Source: Pisaster brevispinus
Taxonomy: Eukaryota > Echinodermata > Asteroidea > Forcipulatida > Asteriidae
NCBI GenBank assembly: GCA_023634235.1
Contig: JAMKCF010000015.1
Location: 11,070,087-11,134,086 of the forward strand
Direction: 5' to 3'
DNA length: 64,000 nucleotides
In this document: positions 1 to 11,639 of the stretch, piece after piece
How positions within the stretch are numbered: position 1 is the stretch's first letter
Layout: each line of letters begins with the position of its first letter
Program-made: the position numbers and the translations under genes
The notes under the pieces: generated by a model
Seen by the model: only the letters and a program-made list of their open reading frames with translations
The model's database searches: none
Told to the model about the DNA's origin: nothing

Positions 1-2199
1 AAGTAATACTTTGCAATTGTATGGAGTGGGCATTTGCTAGCAGTGTGCTCACTAAGTAATACTTTGCAATTGTATGGAGTGGGCATTTGCTAGCAGTGTG
101 CTCACTAAGTAATACTTTGCAATTGTATGGAGTGGACATTTGCTAGCAGTGTGCTCACTAAGTAATACTTTGCAATTGTATGGAGTGGGCATTTGCTAGC
201 AGTGTGCTCACTTAGTAATACTTTGCAATTGTATGGAGTGGGCATTTGCTAGCAGTGTGCTCACTAAGTAATACTTTGCAATTGTATGGAGTGGGCATTT
301 GCTAGCAGTGTGCTCACTAAGTAATACTTTGCAATTGTATGGAGTGGGCATTTGCTAGCAGTGTGCTCACTAAGTAATACTTTGCAATTGTATGGAGTGG
401 ACATTTGCTAGCAGTGTGCTCACTAAGTAATACTTTGCAATTGTATGGAGTGGGCATTTGCTAGCAGTGTGCTCACTAAGTAATACTTTGCAATTGTATG
501 GAGTGGGCATTTGCTAGCAGTGTGCTCACTAAGTAATACTTTGCAATTGTATGGAGTGGGCATTTGCTAGCAGTGTGCTCACTAAGTAATACTTTGCAAT
601 TGTATGGAATGGGCATTTGCTAGCAGTGTGCTCACTAAGTAATACTTTGCAATTGTATGGAGTGGGCATTTGCTAGCAGTGTGCTCACTAAGTAATACTT
701 TGCAATTGTATGGAGTGGGCATTTGCTAGCAGTGTGCTCTCTAAGTAATACTTTGCAATTGTATGGAGTGGGCATTTGCTAGCAGTGTGCTCACTAAGTA
801 ATACTTTGCAATTGTATGGAGTGGGCATTTGCTAGCAGTGTGCTCACTAAGTAATACTTTGCAATTGTATGGAGTGGGCATTTGCTAGCAGTGTGCTCAC
901 TAAGTAATACTTTGCAATTGTATGGAGTGGACATTTGCTAGCAGTGTGCTCACTAAGTAATACTTTGCAATTGTATGGAGTGGGCATTTGCTAGCAGTGT
1001 GCTCACTTAGTAATACTTTGCAATTGTATGGAGTGGGCATTTGCTAGCAGTGTGCTCACTAAGTAATACTTTGCAATTGTATGGAGTGGGCATTTGCTAG
1101 CAGTGTGCTCACTAAGTAATACTTTGCAATTGTATGGAGTGGGCATTTGCTAGCAGTGTGCTCACTAAGTAATACTTTGCAATTGTATGGAGTGGACATT
1201 TGCTAGCAGTGTGCTCACTAAGTAATACTTTGCAATTGTATGGAGTGGGCATTTGCTAGCAGTGTGCTCACTAAGTAATACTTTGCAATTGTATGGAGTG
1301 GGCATTTGCTAGCAGTGTGCTCACTAAGTAATACTTTGCAATTGTATGGAGTGGGCATTTGCTAGCAGTGTGCTCACTAAGTAATACTTTGCAATTGTAT
1401 GGAATGGGCATTTGCTAGCAGTGTGCTCACTAAGTAATACTTTGCAATTGTATGGAGTGGGCATTTGCTAGCAGTGTGCTCACTAAGTAATACTTTGCAA
1501 TTGTATGGAGTGGGCATTTGCTAGCAGTGTGCTCTCTAAGTAATACTTTGCAATTGTATGGAGTGGGCATTTGCTAGCAGTGTGCTCACTAAGTAATACT
1601 TTGCAATTGTATGGAGTGGGCATTTGCTAGCAGTGTGCTCACTAAGTAATACTTTGCAATTGTATGGAGTGGGCATTTGCTAGCAGTGTGCTCACTAAGT
1701 AATACTTTGCAATTGTATGGAGTGGACATTTGCTAGCAGTGTGCTCACTAAGTAATACTTTGCAATTGTATGGAGTGGGCATTTGCTAGCAGTGTGCTCA
1801 CTTAGTAATACTTTGCAATTGTATGGAGTGGGCATTTGCTAGCAGTGTGCTCACTAAGTAATACTTTGCAATTGTATGGAGTGGGCATTTGCTAGCAGTG
1901 TGCTCACTAAGTAATACTTTGCAATTGTATGGAGTGGGCATTTGCTAGCAGTGTGCTCACTAAGTAATACTTTGCAATTGTATGGAGTGGACATTTGCTA
2001 GCAGTGTGCTCACTAAGTAATACTTTGCAATTGTATGGAGTGGGCATTTGCTAGCAGTGTGCTCACTAAGTAATACTTTGCAATTGTATGGAGTGGGCAT
2101 TTGCTAGCAGTGTGCTCACTAAGTAATACTTTGCAATTGTATGGAGTGGGCATTTGCTAGCAGTGTGCTCACTAAGTAATACTTTGCAATTGTATGGAG
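1..2199. repeat. 53-bp satellite/minisatellite array with higher-order structure
   Basis: About 41.5 head-to-tail copies of a 53-bp unit that begins aagtaatactttgcaattg and ends gtgtgctcact. The array runs off the left edge of the window and stops mid-unit at 2199. Copies are nearly identical. The few variants (gtggacatt for gtgggcatt, cacttagt for cactaagt, ggaatggg for ggagtggg, gctctct for gctcact) recur every 15 copies, which gives a 795-bp higher-order period. No reading frame of any length survives across it. Confidence 0.98.
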
Positions 2200-2505
2200 A
2201 TAAATGTATGTATATACAATAAAACTAACCTGTGAAAATTTCATTTCAAAAGGTGGTCGCGTTTTTTAGATATCACCGAAAAACCGGAGCGAATATTTCC
2301 ATGCAGGAAGAATATTCCCTATAGGAATACAGGATCTGAGAAGCGTTACGGCCGTAACGCTTCTCAGATTCACATTTTGAGGGATAAAAAGTGATATATT
2401 TTTCCATAACTGCAGTACTTAGAAGTGAAAAGTTTCTTAAAATGCATTATACTATCCAAAGCTGCTGTACATCTTACAAAGTAAGTTTGTATTGCCATTA
2501 ATTTT
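2200..2505 (-). mobile_element. Palindrome-bearing repeat element, copy 1
   Basis: This is a copy, in reverse orientation, of a repeat also present at 5,655-6,050 and 23,150-23,466. Shared landmarks are a gcgatatctcaaaaa-like stretch, a ccaccttttgaaa-like stretch, ggttagttt followed by gtatac, and a central inverted repeat. In this copy that inverted repeat is a perfect 36-bp palindrome at 2334-2369, with arms reading atctgagaagcgttac. One end is cut off where the 53-bp array begins, so the array abuts or interrupts the element. No coding capacity is visible; it is probably a non-autonomous DNA element. Confidence 0.7.
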
Positions 2506-2591
2506 CAGACTCATTACCAAACATAACCTTCCCTTTAAGTGCCCCGTGAAAATATATTGGGGCTTGATAAAGATGTATAGGCCTATATAGT

Positions 2592-3122
2592 TTGATGATG
2601 AGGATGTTAATGATAAATGTTAGAAACAACTTAAAATGGGACATACACATTGCGGAAGTTGTTTCTAAGGCATCCCGTAGGTTGTACACTTTGTGCGTAC
2701 TACGTAAATCTAAAGTACCTACAACAGACATGGTGGCAGTTTATACTTGTTTTATTAGACCTGTTCTGGAATATGCTAGTCAAGTTTGGCACAGCTCCAT
2801 TACTGAGCGCCAGGTCATTGCTGTTGAAAATGTTCAGAAACGTGCCGCCCGCATTATCCTTGGCCATCAATATCAGTCCTATACCATGGCACTTGAATTA
2901 CTGGGCATCTCATCACTCAAGTCTAGAAGAGAAGACCTTTTGATAAAGTTTGGTAAGAACTTACTTGGATCCACTAAGTTAAGGAACATGCTCCCCCCTG
3001 AAAAAACAACTACCGGTGATAGGGTACTTCGAGCCAGCACAGTAACCGGGCTTCGCATTCCCAAGTTTCGTACTGAAAGGTACAAACGATCCACTATTAC
3101 GGCTCTTGCTCGCATTTTGTGA
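2592..3122 (+). pseudogene. Non-LTR reverse transcriptase, C-terminal fragment
   Basis: The fragment encodes the conserved segment just after the RT fingers/palm of CR1/jockey-like polyproteins. Recognisable motifs are NNLKWD, VVSKASRRLYTLCVLRKS, DMVAVYTCFIRPVLEYAS, QVWHSS, VENVQKRAARIILG, LGISSLKSRREDLLIKF and FRTERYKRSTI near the C terminus. The frame is open and ends at a natural-looking TGA. The catalytic palm (YxDD) and the endonuclease lie upstream in intact elements and are missing, so the fragment cannot be active. Similarity starts around residue 8 (INVRNN); the first Met is simply the first available ATG. The exact clade (CR1, L2 or jockey) is uncertain. Confidence 0.85.
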
Positions 3123-3622
3123 ACTTCTGGCTAAATCCCCTTGGCAATTATATATATATATATTTGGTAATGAATGGTTTTAACGTAATTAGCCTTTTTT
3201 TATTACCAAATGTGTTCTTGCCAACTGTGATTTTCCATTTCTTCATTTTTTGCCATGTAGCTGTTTATCAGTCCCAATAATAATAATTGCTGTAATGTTA
3301 ATGGCAATATTGGATTTACTAAATGATGCTTTTTTTTCACCACTTAATTACCGTTTTCAGTGTGGCGAGGCTCTTTGGATCCTGAGCGATGGTTGATTTT
3401 TAATCTAATCAAAATGTTTTTGTGCTCTTTTTAATGTTTTTTGTGCTCTTTTTAATGTTTTTCTGTCACAAATTTGTTACATGTGTGTTTATACATTTGT
3501 TATTTCATTCTTTTTTTGTAATATAGTAATATTTTAATGACTATTTTTGTAAACTGTACATTTCGGCTTTTAGCCGCTGTATTGCAGTGTTTTAATAAAC
3601 CATGAATAATAATAATAATAAA
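2600..3622 (+). mobile_element. 5'-truncated CR1/L2-like non-LTR retrotransposon
   Basis: The 5' part is the last ~170 residues of a reverse-transcriptase polyprotein (2592-3122). It is followed by about 480 bp of AT-rich 3' UTR, then tttaataaaccatgaataa and a short (aat)n tail ending near 3622. A 5' truncation with a short-repeat 3' tail is typical of CR1/L2/jockey-type elements copied by target-primed reverse transcription. The upstream RT core and endonuclease domains are absent. Confidence 0.8.
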
Positions 3623-5650
3623 TCAGTAGCCCTCCTAGGTGATAACTCCGAGTAAACTGAGAGCATTTAAATGTACATCATCATAAATAATTATAACAAT
3701 CATTCGAATTATATAATACGTTTTGTTTAAAATTAATTAATGTGATAATTATAAACTTATCCATAGACTAAGTCTTACTTCAGTTATACGATGACCACAA
3801 CACCCAATCTGTCATAGACCGTTGGTTCCAATTCTGCCTAAAATGTACACAGGTGTTTGTATTATTTTATATAATGTGTGCTAGTTTAATTTGTTAATTT
3901 GTTCCGTTTTGTCTAACTGCTCATTATAATGTGTGATTACACTGACTGGGACGGACGGATGCGTGACGTGCAGCTAAACGTTTAAATGAGTTTGATACGC
4001 CCGCGTATTTATTTCGCGACGTCCGCGAAAAATGTTTCCCGTGCTCGCGTTCACGTTCAGGTAAAACAGTGTGCAGCTAAACCTCTCTTATATACACGGC
4101 CGAGGTCGTGAATATTTGGAGAAGAAATCGTTAATATTTGAACATAAATATTTGCGTATATATAATGTCTGATGTCCCTATAAAGCCACCCGAAGACAAG
4201 ATTCATACAATACGTGGACAAATGTAGCGCTTAACCCCTACTTGTTTGCAAAGTAGGCCTACATGATTTATCAAAATGTCGAAGATACAACGCCTTGGTG
4301 ATTGTTATCCCTAATCTGCTGGTGATTTCTACTTGCTCGAATTGAGACGCACGTCAGGATTTGACGCACGTCAGCATCTGACAAACAAATTTGCTTTTGT
4401 AAGTGAACGGGAATTTAAAACAAAAATTATTTACCAATTTTGATGAAGGTGTTCCTTTCAATCAATTCTTTAATGACTGAACGATCGCGATTCGTCCGAT
4501 CAGATGGATGCAGTCATTTTCTGTGCGATTGCATACTTTTGTTTTATCAGTAAAACATTAAAATAATAATAATTACGGGCTCATTGAAGTTTGGCTTAAA
4601 AACAATTTACACGACCAACGAGTTTGTAACACCATTCTCAACCAATACTTTATCTGCGTGTATGTAGATGAAGGTGAGGAAACTTTTGAAGTCACACCAC
4701 AGTCCAAAGTGATGCCACTGACCGATAATAAACACATGAAGCATTGCATCAGACTGTATAACTATGCGCAACTCCAACCATGTTGCTATTGTTTACCATG
4801 ACCGATATGTGGCAGAGGGTGTGCCCCCCTCCCCCAAATGTTCCCATACTTTAACATGCTCTTGTCCTCTTGTACAGAATTCCCCTAAAGTTCTTTTAAG
4901 AATTCATGAGAATCCCAAAACACAATGAAAACAAAAAAGGGGGGAGGAGCCACATGTCCATATCGAGCACCAACTGTCTAGCCCTGTCGCTGTATTGTAC
5001 GCAACAACTGACCAAAGTTCTGCCCACTTTAATCCTGTGTCGTTATGGGAACAAACGGTTGGAGCCTTTGCCCTAGGGTACTTAACGCTAATCCTACTAA
5101 GCACAGATTAATAACCCTGATTTTCATTTCCATAGAAGTGCCCAAGGCAATGTTCATAATATGTCCAGTTGACAGCCTGTAGCGTGTCGTGTTTCTAGCA
5201 ATTACCCGTGGAACACATTGATGTTTTAGTTTCCCGAAGTCGACTGGCACTCGTTGATTCCTGTCAAATCAATTCAGGCAAGATAGACAAAAGTGGGGAT
5301 TTTCTTGCTAATGGGATGGGAGAAATGACAGGTGGAGTCCCCATTCAACAATCACCTCTCGGATTTGGGATGCAGTCTATCAATACTGCCTTGTTCTTAC
5401 CGCACTATCACGAAAGTAATCCGTCCGCAGTTGGAAGTCAGCAGGTAACGCCTTTAAAAAGAGCAGTTACATTCAAGAAAGCATAACAAATGGGTGACAC
5501 TCGATAGTCGATTTGTACAAAAGTTTCTCGGAAGCCATTCATATTCAAAGCTAATGGAGGATTTCAAAGTTCTATACAATTTTTAAAGAAACATAATTTT
5601 TTATAAAAACGCAACACAAGTTTATCACGAAAATGGTGAGGTTATTCTAG
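3623..5650. other. Intergenic, no supported gene
   Basis: I see no reading frame with recognisable homology. A CpG-containing patch near 3,950-4,110 precedes a short open frame (ATG at 4167, 20 codons) that might be a first exon, but nothing downstream supports it. A 92-codon open frame at 5208-5486 has no motif that I recognise. Confidence 0.5.
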
Positions 5651-5654
5651 AGGC

Positions 5655-6050
5655 TTCTAACCAATAAGTTTTTATTGCCATTTTAAGAATAACTCTTAAA
5701 ATGGCAATAAAAACTTATTGGTTAAAAGCCTACAGCAGCTTTTGCTAGTATACAGCATTTTGGGAAACATATCACTATGAAGAAATGTGGTTATGTAAAA
5801 AAAAACAGTTTTTATGCCCCCAAATTTGAATCTGAGAAGCGTTACTGTCAGAAACGTTTCTCAGATTGTGTATTCCTATTAGGGATTATTCTTGGACATA
5901 CAAATTATTTGCCCCGGATTTTTGGCGATATCTCAAAAACACGACCACCTTTTGAAAGGAAATTTTCAAAGGTTAGTTTATTGTATACATCTACAATAAG
6001 GATTAAAACAATAAAACGGTTCCAACAACCAAAGGTAAACTTAAAAAGTC
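5655..6050 (+). mobile_element. Palindrome-bearing repeat element, copy 2
   Basis: The most complete of three related copies. The left part is a hairpin of two ~30-bp arms (about 5658-5688 and 5692-5722) reading aaccaataagtttttattg and its complement. The centre holds aatctgagaagcgttac facing an imperfect complement (about 5830-5870). The right part carries gcgatatctcaaaaacacg, ggttagtttattgtatac and aacaaccaaaggtaaac. The same order, with substitutions, is seen at 23,150-23,466 and, reversed, at 2200-2505. Confidence 0.7.
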
Positions 6051-7767
6051 GACTCTAGTCAGCCACTGAACTTGCTCCAGGCTGATCGCGAGCATTTTCT
6101 ATTGTTTCTTCCTCGTTCTACCTCTAAGATGCCGGCGTGACACCAATGGATAATGTCCATTTGGTTTGAAAGGTGGTCACATGACCGTTTAGGACCGGTT
6201 TAATCGGTCGGTAGGTAACTGGCATAACTGGAGCTGTGAACGCGCGTTATGTATTAGAGCCAGTCATACTAATGTTGACGCATAGTGGCCATTGGTCAAT
6301 ATAATAGAAATCAATTACTATAGCTTACACGCAGGCGCTAAATTTACGTTTAGACCCCTTGCATTCTTCCCTATTATATTGCATACAAATGACGTCACAC
6401 TCTAAAAGAAACCCGGCATCCATGAGGCCAAAAGGAGGCAGATCATTGGACGATAACATGCGTGAACGGGAGTCAATCAGCGTTGTTTCTCAGTACATCC
6501 CTACCATGGGTTAGTAACGAGAGGTATCGATACGGCGCGCTGCCCATGGTAGCGAGGCTGGTTTTTGCACGATTTTGACTCCCGAAATGGCGGGCATGAT
6601 AGGCGCGTGTGAGTGCACTGCGCGTTGTGCAAGGGGTTTATAAGCTTTTTTATTGTATCATGGTCTTTGAGGCGTCAGCTTCCTCTATAAACTGCGTCAC
6701 GCGTTAATTTTACGCGCGGGTGACCATCGCGTATCCACCCATAAACCAGCTTTAGTGTTGCACATATTCGGGGGTTTCTAAAACGTTGATCAAATTTTTT
6801 TAATGTTACCCAGTTTTGAATTAAAACGGAAATATGGTCGTCACATGGGTGAACGTCTTACCCAACCGTGCCATGCTGATGACGCTGCACAGTTTTGTAT
6901 TGAAAATTACACAATAATTGGTACTTTTTAACACTTTGGATGTTGTGCAATAATGTTGTACACATGTGAACGACCATGTTCCCTTTTTAGTACCGAAAGA
7001 GTAATAATTGTACAAAGTTGAGCAATTATTTCTGAGTTTAGCGACAAAGACCCCTGCGCACTATTCTGGACTAATTCGATGACGTAGTAAGTGCAAAGTA
7101 GTAACCCGCGCAAGTTAAAACTTTACAATGTTGCTGAATGTTTTACCAGATCAGTAGAAGGTTATTAGTTACTGATTCACCGTATGAAAGTTGTCTCATA
7201 GATGACGTATTGACAACGAAAACACTTTTTTTTCTGGGACCACAATATTAAGAGACCCACGATAATGTCAGACTGGACTACAGAAGGAATAGAACATTGA
7301 GGCCTACAAAACTCAAAGCGGTTTCACAAATTGTCGGGGTTGTGGCCGCTGTGCAATAAAAGGCCATGCGATAAAGACCTCACCTATCGCACGGCCACGT
7401 TCCTATCGGTTTTAAATGGCCGTGTGACCTCGTCTCCACTTTGTCATTCCCTCATTTTAATCCTGTCCTATCTTCTTTATCTACTTATGGTATTTTTCTA
7501 TGTTCTTTTGATTTACAGGTTGTAAAGCTGTGCGGTGAATTTAGAAAGTGCGCAGCTGCTGCTTTCATTGACCAGCATATTCAATTTCATATCATGGAGG
7601 TTGATGATTGTACAATACACAGAATATTATTTTTCACCAAAAATATTATTTCGAGCGAAAACATTTTTATTACGAGGACACGAAGTATTAGAGGTGATAC
7701 ATTTCCATATATTTACATGGATACATCGGCTTTGTCTGAGCTATCAGACGTTTGTCTTCTTTGTTTT
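6051..7767. other. Intergenic, no supported gene
   Basis: Mixed unique sequence with no open frame that looks conserved. The open frames here are short and overlap on both strands. I see no promoter, RNA gene or repeat that I can name. Confidence 0.5.
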
Positions 7768-7956
7768 AAAATCTCCATCAATGGGAGAGGTATATCTCAG
7801 GCATTGCAAAGAGGGCTTCCATGCGAGTTGAAAATCTCCATCAATGGGAGAGGTATATCTCAGGCATTGCAAAGAGGGCTTCCATGCGAGTTGAAAATCT
7901 CCATCAATGGGAGAGGTATAGCTCAGGCATTGCAAAGAGGGCTTCCATCCGAGTTG
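7768..7956 (+). repeat. Three tandem copies of a 63-bp unit
   Basis: The copies start at 7768, 7831 and 7894 with aaaatctccatcaatggga. Copies 1 and 2 are almost identical; copy 3 differs by a few bases (gtatagctc, ccatccgag). The unit length is a multiple of three and lies within a reverse-transcriptase fragment. Confidence 0.95.
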
Positions 7957-8490
7957 GTTGTCTTTATCGAGCTCGGAAGTTCTTACCTCCTGTTTCTACT
8001 CGCTACCGGTATAAGACCTATATACGTCCCCTAGTGGAGTACTTGTCACATTTGGGCCGGAGTTTCTGCATGTCAGCTAGTTTTATAGATAGAGTGCAGA
8101 AGCGTATTGTTAACCTTTTTCGTTAAGGGTTGGGATCAGCATTACAACCTCTTTCCCACCTAGGTCTGTAGCCAGCCTTTGTCTTTTCTACAGACATATT
8201 CATGATAAATGTGCCAACAATTTTTTCGATCAAGATAATAAAATATCAAAATGGTAGAATGTAACTTTTCCCACCTCGTAAAATAAGCAATTTGAAATGT
8301 AAATCTTTTTTTTTAAACCATAAAATTAGCCCCAAAACGGACAATGCATCTTTAATCTTGGTATTTTTTGTGTATAAATGCTTGAACAAAGCAACATCTA
8401 TATCTTTCCAATTTACTGTCCTCCACATTTGCTTCGGTCAGTACTTGACATCACTCGAAGGTTCCCCGTGCAAACAAAGCTCTGGATAAA
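7768..8490 (+). pseudogene. Non-LTR reverse transcriptase C-terminal fragment with internal tandem triplication
   Basis: A decayed C-terminal RT fragment of a different non-LTR element from the one at 2.6 kb. It shows SGIAKRASMRV, RVGCLYRARKFLPP, YKTYIRPLVEYL and DRVQKRIVNLF (frame from 7821 to 8126). After a stop, related sequence continues out of frame (ALQPLSH-like and VASLCLFYR-like stretches) to about 8490. A 63-bp segment (7768-7830, 7831-7893, 7894-7956) is present three times. It encodes 21 residues and sits exactly over the segment that precedes RVGCLYRARKF, so the array stays in frame. Stops and frame changes make it a pseudogene. Confidence 0.75.
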
Positions 8491-10060
8491 AAAAATTCAG
8501 TGTAGCTAGACCATTGCTTAAGATAAGATGTTCTTATTATTATCATGTTAGGTTGGTCCATGTCAGTTTCAATAAGCTACGTATAAAACAGCAATCATGT
8601 CCATACTGACTGTAACGTGCATTACTTGATGATAATCCGTCCATGTTCCGCCTACCAATAATTTGGGATTCTTTTGAGTGCCATCATGCACTGCTGAGCT
8701 GCATCATATTCATGTGACTCATCAGCGCTTTGAACCTTCACTAAATAGTCCTAGCCAGGCCCACCACGGGCACAACCTTTTGTACTGTTCAGGGTTGAGT
8801 AAGTTGTGGGCGCGTCAAGTCTTGGACGGGAAAACCCTCCTCTCGTCCGAACAGACGTATATCCACTAATGAGAGGACGTTTAAAGGCACTATTCGGGTC
8901 TCTTTGGCGACACACTCCATGCTAGTCCAAGTTATCCAAATCCCAAAAGCACTCGCCAATTAAAAGGAACAAACATCTCTTGATAATTGGACAATCTACT
9001 AATTGAGAGGAGAAGTGGGGTGGTGGATGATTCCTTTGTTAGATGTTTTTCAATTCGTGTTTATGTACACAATCTAATCCCTGGAATAATCAGTGGCGCA
9101 TCCCAGGGTGGGGTGGTGCGAGGAGTCCTTCCCACCCTGAAGAGACTGCGGTTTGGTTTGGTTTTGGGTGGTTTGGGGTTGTCTGTGTGTGGGGTGTGTG
9201 ATCGTGTGTGAGTTATTGTTGGTGTTGTTGTTGTTGTTGTTTTTGGTGTTTTTTCGGGGGTGGTTTAAGGAGAAGAATAATAGGCTGGGGATTTCACCTA
9301 AAACAAGCGAACTGCTCGGTATTAGTGCATCACTGCAACAACTATCAGTTTTATTGGCCAAAAGCGGCCTAATCACATCAAGTTATTTTGTTTCGCATGA
9401 ATTTGAAAGCTCCTCAAAACAGTAATTCAAGTTCTCTTACTCAGCAATATCTTGTGTTATTTGATTAAAAACGAACATAGAATTAGCTGTTGCAAAGTGC
9501 TAACTGACCAAAATGACTTATAATACACATGTACATTGTACACACAAAATGTGTCCGTGGCCTGACATTTCGACCCTAGCGGCTGGATGAAATAAACAAC
9601 ACACATAAACAGGTATACTGGTGTCAGTGGAAAGAGATGATAGAAGAAAGTACAAAAGAAAAGCATAGAGAAAAGACCACGGAAATGGGGAAAGCCAGGG
9701 ATGGACAATAAAGAGGGTGGCAAGGGGGGGGGTTAGAGGGAAGGGGTTGGTTTGACCACAAGTTGGGGAAAACACAAGACAAAACCAAATGTGAGAAGAA
9801 GGGGCAAAATAATTAATTAACGAGGAAGCCTAAAAAGGGGATATCTGTTGGAAAAAGGAGAAGGCAAAGACAAAAAGTTATCAGTCATTTCCTTCTTGGA
9901 TGTTCAGACCTTGGGAGTTGAGAGGTCTGGAGGCGCCTTATCCACAGTTTCTCCCTACTCAGACGAACATTTTCTCTCTGGTTACCTAGTACCTCAATGC
10001 CTTGTAAAATCATGTTAGAAATGGAGTGATTTAGGAAGATTGAAGTGATGTCCTACGGGC
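8491..10060. other. Intergenic, no supported gene
   Basis: A GT-rich stretch lies at about 9,100-9,260. The overlapping open frames are low in complexity and look accidental. No conserved coding sequence, RNA gene or named repeat is evident. Confidence 0.5.
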
Positions 10061-10062
10061 AG

Positions 10063-10395
10063 AGCCATAACTAGGGTAACATTTTTTGGGGCGGGGGGGT
10101 ACAAGGGGTGCACTGTTTTTCTATTTGCCTTTTCTTAAAAAAATCCCTTTTACGCCTTAAAAAAGTAATTTGGTATTCTTTTATAAGATTATTAGTAAAA
10201 CAACAAATACATTGTCTGCGTGTAAATGGAAAAATAGTTTTAAAAACATCAAAATGTTCGCATTAAAACTACGGAAATTTCCAACCCAAAAGCCCAGATC
10301 TGAAAGGGGGGGGGGGTACCCGGGGATCATCACAGCCATCAATTGCAGGGCATGTGCCCCCCGTGCTCCCCCCCCCCAAAAAAAACAAACAAACA
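10063..10395 (+). mobile_element. Non-autonomous 'gtaacta/G-run' repeat element
   Basis: It begins ccataactagggtaacattt, followed by a G-run and ggggtgcac. It ends near catgtgccccccgtgctcc with a C-run. The same arrangement is found reversed at 52,383-52,680 (gtggcgtaactaaggg, then a G-run and caccta; at the other end tgttaccctagtt). Two copies in opposite orientation with matching ends support a short non-autonomous element. No coding capacity. Confidence 0.55.
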
Positions 10396-10689
10396 AACAA
10401 ACAAGTTACAGCACTGTAGGCGGATGGGTTTGATACACCCGTAAAGGCAGAATATTGGTTTATTAGCTTGTGGGTCAGGACTCAATTCACAAGTTTGTTG
10501 TAAAAAAGAGCACACGAAACATGTTCCATACTGGCAGACCTTTCTGGCCAAAGGTGTGGAATGGGCTGAATTTTAAGTTGTTTGTAAAAGCCAAACTGTT
10601 TTTTCAATTAGTATAGTAGGAGATACCAACAAATGTTTTATCTTTTTCGTTTGTTTATATGCAAACATTTCATTTCATTTCTGATAAAC

Positions 10690-10893
10690 CCTATATCTAC
10701 GATAAGTGTACTGGGATCTTTGACGTGCACTACCAATCCTAGTACACAGGACCTACGGCTTGATTTCCAATCCGAAGGACAAAGTAAATACAAAATGTTG
10801 CTCGCGGACAAAAGTGTCACGATCGGGACTCGAACCCAATCTCTGCTGATCAGAAACACCAGAGCTTAACCGCTCTGCCACGACAGCCCACAA
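10690..10893 (-). mobile_element. tRNA-Leu-like SINE
   Basis: On the minus strand the 5' part reads as a class II tRNA-like promoter. It has an A-box-like tggcagagcggttaagc and a B-box ggttcgagtccc about 45 nt later, with a gctgtcg start. A non-tRNA body follows toward lower coordinates and contains gtgcacgtcaaagatccc. The inserted leader and missing clean cloverleaf ends argue against a functional tRNA. Confidence 0.65.
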
Positions 10894-11639
10894 CACCGAG
10901 TATCGGTCTTTTGTCACATTTCGATTTGAAACCCCTCGTGGACGGTAAAGTGTTCAAGAGTTGAGTGACTGGCCTGTTGTTATTAACAAACTTAAGCAGA
11001 TCCAGGGGGAGCTGTTGGGCCTGGGTAAATTTGCCTCCCCCCCCCTCAAAAAAGGGGGAGGGGAGGGGAAACGGGAGGTAAGAGTAAAGCAACATCGCGC
11101 AATAAAAAATAACACACTGTTCAACTGCGCATTTGTTGTTACTACCGCGAAGCCTGTTCCACAATATTCAATATTTATTTTCACCCCTGAAAGCCAGAAA
11201 AGTGTTGACCAGATTAATGATTATACTAACCAATTGGATAAATTTTGATACATTATTTTGTATACATGATTCCACGTGCGTACCTGAAAACTGTGGGACA
11301 CTTTGATGAAGAGACAAATTTTGAAATGGGCTCAACGTCAATGTGATGCCTTGAACGATGACATGTCGACGAAAAATGTAAAATCTCGGCTTGTGTTGGC
11401 AATTTTACTACTATCTGTACCGTTTCATCATGTCACTTTGACCGGTGTTCTTAAAACATGGAATAAAAATGGGAAAAATGCACGACGTCTCAGTCTGAGT
11501 TGACCGAGGGCGATTAACCATACACTCCTACATTAGGTATTTGTTTTTATAAACAAAGGTGGGTTGGAGGAAGGGCCCACCGGGCATGCACTCCTCCTTA
11601 TTTTTGGCAGTAAAAAAGCTCTATAAATAAATAGCAAAG

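Noticed and set aside
5208..5486. 92-codon open frame
   Set aside because: No recognisable motif, no splice or promoter context; composition is compatible with chance.
7441..8034. 197-codon open frame
   Set aside because: The RT-like protein is in the frame starting at 7821; this frame is a shadow kept open by the 63-bp repeat.
10818..10893. tRNA-Leu gene on the minus strand
   Set aside because: A and B boxes are present but the cloverleaf ends are poor and a SINE body follows.
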